Below are positions 55,130 to 64,000 of a DNA stretch of 64,000 nucleotides, piece after piece (position 1 is the first letter of the stretch; each line of letters starts with the position of its first letter). Made by a program: the position numbers and the translations under genes. Source of the stretch: Clostridium sp. UBA3947 (GTDB lineage Bacteria; Bacillota; Clostridia; Clostridiales; Clostridiaceae); contig DGDR01000038.1 in assembly GCA_002385545.1 (NCBI GenBank), forward strand, positions 3,942-67,941. Reading direction: 5' to 3'. A model generated the notes under the pieces. That model worked only from the letters and a program-made list of their open reading frames with translations, did no database searches and was not told the DNA's origin.

Positions 55130-55181
55130 CCATCTTTCCTTCCTCCTTTCCTTAGCTACAATTTAATTGTAAAAAATAAAA

Positions 55182-55219
55182 CTTACAAAATTCTTAGATA
55201 AATTCTTAAAAATTTCTTA
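55182..55219 (-). promoter_or_regulatory. Phased TAAG direct repeats upstream of the two-component operon
   Basis: CTTA (TAAG on the minus strand) occurs at 55182, 55193, 55205 and 55216, spaced 11, 12 and 11 bases, three of them as TAAGAA. One-turn-phased direct repeats are the usual form of OmpR-family operators. Confidence 0.5.
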
Positions 55220-55232
55220 AGTTTTAAAAATA

Positions 55233-55259
55233 ATAAAAAAGCAGCCTTTTTTAGCTGCT
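55233..55259 (-). terminator. Terminator after GNAT gene
   Basis: AGCAGC (55240-55245) pairs with GCTGCT (55254-55259); on the minus strand six T follow. Confidence 0.7.
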
Positions 55260-55282
55260 ATTAGATATTAAATGTCAAAATT

Positions 55283-55744
55283 CTACTCAATTCTTTTTTC
55301 CATAAGGTGATAGCACAAAACCTCTTCATTCTCCACCGTTATGCTATTATATTCTTTTACTAAATATCCTAATTTAAAGTATAAACCAAAGCCTGGTATG
55401 GAGGAATCTAATAGAGTGGTGGTATAGCCTTGCTCTAAAGCTATATTTTCCAAGGCTTCTATAAGTCTCTTTCCTATGCCTCTACCCTGATACTGTGGTA
55501 AAACAAACATTCTCTTTATATGATTTTTCTCTAAGGCTGCTGTAGCTACTAGCTCCTTATCTTCCATAGCTACTAAAATAATTTCTTTACCAACAGCCTC
55601 TTTTACCCTATCCTTAGAATGATGTTCAAGAAAAAAATTAACCACCGCTGGAGGATAATATTTAGGATAAACCTTACTTATAGTTTCCCTCACTATATGG
55701 TGAACCTCACAATAATCCTCTGGCCTTGCTCTTCTTATAACCAT
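55283..55744 (-). CDS. GNAT-family N-acetyltransferase
   Basis: A 153-residue acetyltransferase with the acetyl-CoA pyrophosphate loop in QYQGRGIGKRLIE and the preceding beta-4 strand HIKRMFVLP. The C-terminal GYTTTLLDSS and LGYLVKEYN strands complete the fold. The acceptor is unknown. ATG after AAGGTTG. It is a single gene with its own terminator. Confidence 0.87.
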   Translation of the reverse strand: MVIRRARPEDYCEVHHIVRETISKVYPKYYPPAVVNFFLEHHSKDRVKEAVGKEIILVAMEDKELVATAALEKNHIKRMFVLPQYQGRGIGKRLIEALENIALEQGYTTTLLDSSIPGFGLYFKLGYLVKEYNSITVENEEVLCYHLMEKRIE

Positions 55745-55862
55745 ACAACCTTACCTTCTCTCTTTATTAATTTTAAGCTTTAAAATGCCTGTAAATCAAA
55801 ACATATCTATTAAAGATAATATCTTAATTCCCCTAATATTACAAATTCTTTTAAAGAAACCA

Positions 55863-56555
55863 TTATAACAGGATTCTAACTATAATTGGGGCTATTAGTA
55901 CTGTAACAAGAGCTGAAACTCCAATAGCTAAACCACTCATAGCTCCTTCAGTTTCTCCCATTTCCATAGCTTTTGTGGTCCCTGCAGCATGAGAGGAAGT
56001 ACCTATGGCTATGCCTATAGCTAGTTTGTCCTCAATTTTAAATATTTTACATAAGACAGGAGCTAAAACTGCTCCTAGAATTCCTGTTATTACTATAGCT
56101 GCAACAGTTATAGACGGTATCCCTCCTAACTGCTTAGAAAGCTCCACTCCCACTGGTGTTGTAATAGATTTTGGAACTAAGGATAGAAGTATGCTCTTTT
56201 CTACCTTAAATAGCTTAGACAATGTTAGAACACTTATAACAGAGACTGTTGATCCTATAGTTATCCCTATTAGAATTTCCTTATAGCTTTTTTTCAAAAT
56301 TTCTAGCTTATTATATAAAGGAACCGCTAATATAACTGTAGCTGGACTTAAAAATAATGATATAAACTCTCCACCAAAATTATAAGTTTGCAAATCTATA
56401 CGAAATATTAATAGAAATCCTATGATTAGGATTATTGCAATTAAAAGAGGATTAAACAGTGGAAATTTTGTCTTTTTATATATAAATAAACCTATTTCGT
56501 ATGCAAGAATGGAAATTACAATACCAAATAAAGGGGTCTGTAATAGTTCTATCAT
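55863..56555 (-). CDS. lrgB: LrgB/CidB-family membrane protein
   Basis: A 230-residue protein with seven or so membrane helices and the family stretches VPKSITTPVGVELSKQLGG, ATSSHAAGTTKA-like GTSSHAAGTTKAMEMGE, and GLAIGVSALVTVLIAP. With LrgA it forms a pair linked to murein hydrolase control, and in other species to pyruvate or glycolate movement. Its start overlaps the lrgA stop by 4 bp. No LytSR-like system lies directly next to it. Confidence 0.9.
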   Translation of the reverse strand: MIELLQTPLFGIVISILAYEIGLFIYKKTKFPLFNPLLIAIILIIGFLLIFRIDLQTYNFGGEFISLFLSPATVILAVPLYNKLEILKKSYKEILIGITIGSTVSVISVLTLSKLFKVEKSILLSLVPKSITTPVGVELSKQLGGIPSITVAAIVITGILGAVLAPVLCKIFKIEDKLAIGIAIGTSSHAAGTTKAMEMGETEGAMSGLAIGVSALVTVLIAPIIVRILL

Positions 56556-56902
56556 TTATTCCACCTCTTCCTTAAAAGCTGTATTGAATATCCCGTGATT
56601 AATAAAACTATAACAGTAGTAATCAAGGATATAATACCTATTTCAAACCAGTTATCTCTAAGGATTCCCATGTAAGCCATCAAGCCCACACCAGCTGGAA
56701 CAAAGAAAAAAGATAAATGATCCAGTAAAAAACTACTTATTTCCTTTAAATTTTCTACTTTAACCACTTTTAAATATAGCAATAAAAATAGAACTATCAT
56801 TCCAATAACGCTACCAGGCAAAGGAAGCTTAAAAACCTTCTTAATTAACTCCCCAAATAAAGTTAAACCTAATATAAATCCAAATTGTCTTAGAAGCTTC
56901 AT
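56552..56902 (-). CDS. lrgA: LrgA/CidA-family holin-like protein
   Basis: A 116-residue protein with four membrane helices, the LPLPGSVIGM motif (27-36), and a helix with FFVPAGVGLM (about 66-75), both typical of LrgA/CidA. It is the first gene of lrgAB. The ATG follows AAGGAGATAG. The stretch upstream (56903-57104) is AT-rich and I see no gene or clear promoter in it. Confidence 0.88.
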   Translation of the reverse strand: MKLLRQFGFILGLTLFGELIKKVFKLPLPGSVIGMIVLFLLLYLKVVKVENLKEISSFLLDHLSFFFVPAGVGLMAYMGILRDNWFEIGIISLITTVIVLLITGYSIQLLRKRWNK

Positions 56903-57104
56903 CTTATATCTATCTCCTTATTTGATTTTAGTTAAAAAATAGTTTAATAGCTTAATATTTTATCACTTATTAAAATCCAATACAACTAACAGGGAGAAAA
57001 AATTATCCATGCAAAAATATTAGAAAATTAAAGAAAACAAAAGAATTAATTAGCTATTTTAAAATAAATCATTATTTTAAATTATTTATATGTTATTTTA
57101 ATAC

Positions 57105-57133
57105 TTGTTATAAGTTATAATATACCATATAAT
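57105..57133 (+). promoter_or_regulatory. Promoter of a short orphan transcript
   Basis: TTGTTA (57105-57110) and TATAAT (57128-57133) with a 17-base spacer, pointing into a region without a known gene. Confidence 0.6.
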
Positions 57134-57141
57134 ATATTTAA

Positions 57142-57169
57142 CAACTACTTATTAACTAGTAAGTAGTTG
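57142..57169 (+). promoter_or_regulatory. Inverted repeat at the orphan transcript start
   Basis: CAACTACTTA (57142-57151) and TAAGTAGTTG (57160-57169), a perfect 10-bp inverted repeat with an 8-base gap, begins about at the expected transcription start; operator-like. Confidence 0.6.
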
Positions 57170-57224
57170 ATGTTATTAACATGAATTAAAAAGAAATAAA
57201 TCTTTTTTATGGAGGTGAATAGTT

Positions 57225-57302
57225 TTGATTAGAGATAAACCATATTTAAAAGAATACATAATGATTAAAAAGCTTAGTTTAAAATATGGGTACAATAACT
57301 AA
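57225..57302 (+). CDS. Candidate 25-codon micro-ORF with strong ribosome binding site
   Basis: TTG at 57225 lies seven bases after GGAGGTG and opens a 25-codon basic frame (MIRDKPYLKEY at its start) ending TAA. In the next frame a further stretch (about 57303-57362, with VTHNGRYKIEF) reads protein-like, so the two may be remains of a single gene of about 50 codons broken by a frameshift. I do not recognise either part. A promoter, an inverted repeat and a terminator bracket the unit. Confidence 0.45.
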   Translation: MIRDKPYLKEYIMIKKLSLKYGYNN

Positions 57303-57394
57303 GCAAAGTTACACATAATGGTCGGTATAAAATAGAATTTACTTTAAAATGGTATAAAAGGTATTAAGTTAAGAAGAGGGTTCGGATAGATTAG

Positions 57395-57425
57395 AGGGAA
57401 TTCTTAAAGAAGAATTCCCTTTTTT
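57395..57425 (+). terminator. Terminator of the orphan transcript
   Basis: AGGGAATTCTT (57395-57405) pairs perfectly with AAGAATTCCCT (57410-57420), AAAG loop, followed by five T. It acts on the plus strand only, so it ends a transcript from the 57105 promoter. Confidence 0.85.
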
Positions 57426-57506
57426 GTTATGTAAATGGTATCGGATTTGTACAAGTTACGTATTATATATGGATATATAATCAATTGTTTACTTTGGAGG
57501 CAATTT

Positions 57507-58685
57507 ATGAAAAAGCATTTCAAAAATGTTTTACCTATTTTAATTTTAACGGTGATAACAATTATTTTAATCAACTTCATTAGAATAGAAGTAAAGAACA
57601 GAGAATATACAAAGGATATAATAAAAGATACCGCACTAACATCCGCTGAACCAGTTAACACAAATAAAATTGAAGTTCAACCTAGTGAGTTAAGCATCAT
57701 TGCTGCTGGTGACATATTATTTCATATGCCCCAAGTTAGAGCTACAGAAGAAAATGGTACATATAACTTTAAGCCTATGTTTTCAGAGGTGAAGCCGTAC
57801 ATAGAAGCTAATGATATAGCAATAGCAACCTTCGAAACTACAATTAATCCTAGGTTAAAATATTCAGGTTATCCTACCTTTAACACTCCCGAGCAAACCT
57901 TAGAAGCATTAAAAGATGCTGGCTTTGATGTTCTTATTAATAATCATAATCACTCTTTAGACACAGGCTTAGAAGGACTAAAGAGTACTAACAGCTATAT
58001 TAAAAAATACGGTTTTGAACTATTAGGCTCCGGAGAGCCTGATGAAGATAAATTTGTTATCATAGAAAAAAACGGAATAAAAGTGGCCATGCTTTCCTAT
58101 ACCTATGGAACCAATTTTGGACTTCAACATAAGGACAGATTAAGCTATATAGATGAAGATAAGATTAAAGAGGACATAACAGCTTTAAGGCCAGAATGTG
58201 ATTTTATAATTGTTTTTCTCCACATTGGTACAGAATATGTTCGTAGTGTAGAGAACTTCCAACAAGAACTAGTAAATAAAGTGGCAGATTTCGGTGCAGA
58301 TACTATACTGTGCAGCCATCCTCATGTGGCTAGAAAAACTGAACTTTTAAAGGTTGGAGAAAAAGATGTTTTGGTGAATTACTCCCTTGGTAATTTTATT
58401 TCTAATCAAAATGATAAATATACTGACATTGGTTCTATGCAGCATATTAAGCTAGAAAAAATAGATACTTTAACCAGAATAAAAGCTACAGAAACTATTC
58501 CTGTATATAGGTTAAGATATAAAAATAATGGGAAGACAGTATATAGGGTTGTACCTTCTAAGGATATGGATAAATTCTCAAGTATTGTTGGAGAGAGTAC
58601 AATGTCCTACATAAATGAAGTTTCCGCAGAATTAGCTTTTAGCTATGAAGCACCTACTTATAATACAGTAAAGCAATTAAGATAA
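57507..58685 (+). CDS. CapA-family (poly-gamma-glutamate synthesis-type) exported protein
   Basis: A 392-residue protein: an N-terminal membrane anchor (about 8-27), then a CapA/PgsA metallophosphatase-like domain. Motifs seen: IIAAGDILFH, ANDIAIATFETT, NNHNHSLDTGLEGL, FLHIGTEYVRS, SHPHVARKTELL and YSLGNFISNQ. ATG 57507 has GGAGG six bases before it; a start 24 codons earlier lacks a site. It has no capBC partner genes, so a role in poly-glutamate capsule is unlikely; single CapA-like proteins in clostridia are of unknown function. Confidence 0.88.
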   Translation: MKKHFKNVLPILILTVITIILINFIRIEVKNREYTKDIIKDTALTSAEPVNTNKIEVQPSELSIIAAGDILFHMPQVRATEENGTYNFKPMFSEVKPYIEANDIAIATFETTINPRLKYSGYPTFNTPEQTLEALKDAGFDVLINNHNHSLDTGLEGLKSTNSYIKKYGFELLGSGEPDEDKFVIIEKNGIKVAMLSYTYGTNFGLQHKDRLSYIDEDKIKEDITALRPECDFIIVFLHIGTEYVRSVENFQQELVNKVADFGADTILCSHPHVARKTELLKVGEKDVLVNYSLGNFISNQNDKYTDIGSMQHIKLEKIDTLTRIKATETIPVYRLRYKNNGKTVYRVVPSKDMDKFSSIVGESTMSYINEVSAELAFSYEAPTYNTVKQLR

Positions 58686-58758
58686 CCTATAAAAATAGAC
58701 ATTGGTATTATTATAGGTTAGAAATTAGAGACCAAATTCATATATTATCCTCTTCAAT

Positions 58759-58788
58759 AATAGAGCCTTGAAGGCTCTATTATTTTTT
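58759..58788 (+). terminator. Terminator after CapA-like gene
   Basis: AATAGAGCCT (58759-58768) pairs with AGGCTCTATT (58772-58781) around a TGA loop, followed by six T. Confidence 0.88.
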
Positions 58789-58790
58789 GA

Positions 58791-62408
<3,618 letters not shown>

Positions 62409-62424
62409 ATTCTCTATTGACTCG

Positions 62425-62475
62425 AAAAGGAGCTGTTGCATAACTAACAAGGCTGTTGGTTGTGCAGCAGCTCTT
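62425..62475. repeat. Dispersed palindrome, copy 4; between PFOR and ABC transporter
   Basis: AGCTGTTGCATAACTAACA (62431-62449) pairs almost fully with the arm at 62454-62472 across a 4-base loop. It lies between convergent stops and would terminate both. Confidence 0.88.
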
Positions 62476-62484
62476 TGATGCTTA

Positions 62485-63225
62485 TTAATCTATTATGCTT
62501 AAAAACTGCTTCAGTCTTTCATTATTGGTTTTATTAAAAATATAATCTGGAGTACCGCTTTCTACAATCATTCCTTGCTCCATAAATACTACCTTATGGG
62601 CTGCTTCTTTAGCAAAGCTCATCTTGTGTGTTACCACCACCATTGTCATTCCCTCATTGGACAGCTCCTTCATTACTCTTATAACCTCTGCTGCCAATTC
62701 TGGATCTAAGGCAGAGGTAGGTTCATCAAAGAGTAATACCTCTGGTTCCATTGCCATAGCTCTTGCAATAGCAACTCTTTGCTGCTGGCCTCCAGATAAT
62801 TCATGTGGGTAATTATCTTTTTTACTCAATAATCCAACCTTATCTAATAGAATCAAGGCTTTACTATAAGCCTCTTGCTTTGACTTTTTTAAAACTGTAA
62901 TAGGTCCCTCCATAATATTTTCTACTGCGGTTTTATGGGGAAAAAGATGAAATCCTTGAAAAACCATACCTGTTTTTTTTCTTAAAGCAAGAATAACATT
63001 TTGCTTTATTTTTGATTTTTCATCAATGCTTATCTCCTTGTCTCCTATCTTAATAGTTCCCTTTTGAGGAAGTTCCAGCAGGTTCATGGATCTAAGAAGG
63101 GTTGTCTTACCTGATCCAGAAGGCCCAATTATAACAGTAGTTTCGCCTTTTTCCACTTGCAAATTTATATCTTTTAAAATTAAATTATCACCAAAGCTTT
63201 TATATAAGCCTCTTATTGATATCAT
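62485..63225 (-). CDS. Polar amino acid ABC transporter ATPase
   Basis: A 246-residue ATPase of the polar amino acid uptake class (GlnQ/HisP/TcyC): Walker [17 protein letters not shown]-loop [14 protein letters not shown], signature [14 protein letters not shown], Walker [16 protein letters not shown]-loop VVTHKM. GGAGGTG precedes the ATG; 11 bp after the permease gene. The amino acid carried cannot be told. Confidence 0.93.
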   Translation of the reverse strand: MISIRGLYKSFGDNLILKDINLQVEKGETTVIIGPSGSGKTTLLRSMNLLELPQKGTIKIGDKEISIDEKSKIKQNVILALRKKTGMVFQGFHLFPHKTAVENIMEGPITVLKKSKQEAYSKALILLDKVGLLSKKDNYPHELSGGQQQRVAIARAMAMEPEVLLFDEPTSALDPELAAEVIRVMKELSNEGMTMVVVTHKMSFAKEAAHKVVFMEQGMIVESGTPDYIFNKTNNERLKQFLSIID

Positions 63226-63236
63226 TTTAACACCTC

Positions 63237-63920
63237 CTATCTAGCTACAAACCTATCAAGCTTCTTTTCCATCTTACCTTGTATTGCATTTAATACAGTG
63301 CAAAATATTAGGTATATTAAGGCTACTTCAACATAAAGTAATAAAGGCTCATAGGTTGCAGCTGTTATCCTTTGCGCCACTTGGAACATTTCTGTTAAGG
63401 TTATAGACGCTGCCAAGGAAGTGTCCTTTACAAGGCTAATAAAGGAATTAAATAATGGTGGAATGGAAACTCTTGCTGCCTGTGGTAGTACAATTCTTTT
63501 TAGGGCTTGAATATTTGTCATACCTATTGAAGCAGCCGCTTCCCATTGACCTTTTGGTATTGACAAAACAGCTGCTCTTATAATCTCTGAGCTGTAAGCT
63601 CCTACATTCATTGTAAAGCCTATAATTGCTGCGGGCAGAGGGTCTAGTATTATATTAACCTTAGCCAATCCATAGAAAATAATAAAAAGCTGTACTAAAA
63701 GCGGTGTTCCTCTTATTATCCAAACATAAAACTTTGCTATTATTACAAGGGGCTTAATATTTGATATTCTAGCAAGGGCTGTTAAAAGCCCTACAATTAA
63801 ACCCAAGCTGAAGGAGATTACCGCTACTGGAACAGTAAAGGCCAATCCAGCCTTCAGCATTGGCCATAAGGAATCTAATGCTATTTGTATTAGTCTTAAT
63901 GTTCTATCATCGAAATTCAT
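63237..63920 (-). CDS. Polar amino acid ABC transporter permease
   Basis: A 227-residue permease with about five membrane helices, the TGN/EAA-type loop [22 protein letters not shown], and the [11 protein letters not shown] motif of the His/Glu/Gln/Arg/opine family. It pairs with the ATPase downstream and the binding protein upstream. Confidence 0.92.
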   Translation of the reverse strand: MNFDDRTLRLIQIALDSLWPMLKAGLAFTVPVAVISFSLGLIVGLLTALARISNIKPLVIIAKFYVWIIRGTPLLVQLFIIFYGLAKVNIILDPLPAAIIGFTMNVGAYSSEIIRAAVLSIPKGQWEAAASIGMTNIQALKRIVLPQAARVSIPPLFNSFISLVKDTSLAASITLTEMFQVAQRITAATYEPLLLYVEVALIYLIFCTVLNAIQGKMEKKLDRFVAR

Positions 63921-63932
63921 ATTATCACCATT

Positions 63933-64000
63933 TTATTTTGAAACATCCACACCAAACCATTTCTTTGAAATAGCTTCATAGGTGCCATCAGCCTGCATAT
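63933..64000 (-). CDS. Amino acid ABC transporter substrate-binding protein, C-terminal end (truncated)
   Basis: The last 22 codons are visible before a TAA at 63933-63935; the rest lies beyond the window. The DGTYEAISKKWFGVD ending is that of amino acid ABC binding proteins (solute-binding family 3). Order binding protein-permease-ATPase completes the operon, 12 bp before the permease start. Confidence 0.85.
   Translation of the reverse strand, partial: MQADGTYEAISKKWFGVDVSK

Noticed and set aside
57404..57661. 85-codon minus-strand frame
   Set aside because: Antisense to the CapA-like gene start and to a clear plus-strand terminator; no ribosome binding site.

Overview
The window comes from a low-GC, anaerobic, spore-forming Firmicute, most likely a Clostridium-type clostridium. 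The evidence is strongly AT-rich intergenic DNA, SD-rich starts with many TTG/GTG start codons, pyruvate:ferredoxin oxidoreductase, a second ferredoxin-dependent 2-oxoacid oxidoreductase, a SufCBDSU operon, a spore-cortex-lytic cwlJ-gerQ pair, and sigma-A promoters close to TTGACA-N17-TATAAT. There are no rRNA or tRNA genes, no CRISPR array, no transposase and no prophage. It is mostly chromosomal core with compact operons and many intrinsic terminators.

Layout. 1-6.6 kb: the tail of an unidentified gene, a Bax-inhibitor-1 membrane protein, then yhaM, a guanylate-kinase-like protein, yhaO (SbcD-like nuclease) and yhaN (SbcC-like ATPase). 6.6-11.1 kb: transketolase, a gene-poor 0.8 kb stretch with two copies of a dispersed palindrome, then plsC and a lipid kinase. 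11.3-17.4 kb: metal homeostasis, with an SmtB/CadC repressor and CadA-type Zn/Cd exporter facing a yybP-ykoY (Mn2+) riboswitch that leads a P-type cation ATPase. 17.5-21 kb: DUF554 protein, COG1672-type ATPase, four-LysM protein. 21-27 kb: hom, a phosphoglycerate-mutase-like candidate homoserine kinase and thrC, preceded by aconitase. 27-34.7 kb: arginine metabolism (argC divergent from argB-argD-M20 hydrolase), a cytosolic ParB-like/BMP fusion, and arginase. 34.8-39.4 kb: metallophosphoesterase, gerQ, cwlJ, tldE/tldD. 39.5-47.5 kb: ferredoxin-dependent 2-oxoacid oxidoreductase and the SUF operon. 47.5-57 kb: tandem CBM21 protein, chemoreceptor, TtcA-like thiolase, lipoprotein peptidase, two-component system, GNAT, lrgAB. 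57-64 kb: a short orphan transcript unit, CapA-like protein, PFOR, and a polar amino acid ABC transporter running off the right edge.

How the genes fit together. Carbon flow through PFOR, aconitase and a probable 2-oxoglutarate oxidoreductase feeds glutamate/arginine and aspartate/threonine synthesis. All three are Fe-S enzymes and SUF builds their clusters. A shared Fur-like sequence overlaps the -35 boxes of both the SUF and the 2-oxoacid oxidoreductase promoters. Candidate ArgR boxes lie between argC and argB.

The least explained items are the ParB-like/BMP fusion, the orphan promoter-operator-microORF-terminator unit at 57.1-57.4 kb, the four-copy palindrome family, and the intracellular tandem CBM21 protein. 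Starts were chosen by ribosome binding site. In several genes a nominal upstream GTG or TTG lies inside the Shine-Dalgarno sequence, so the downstream start is preferred.
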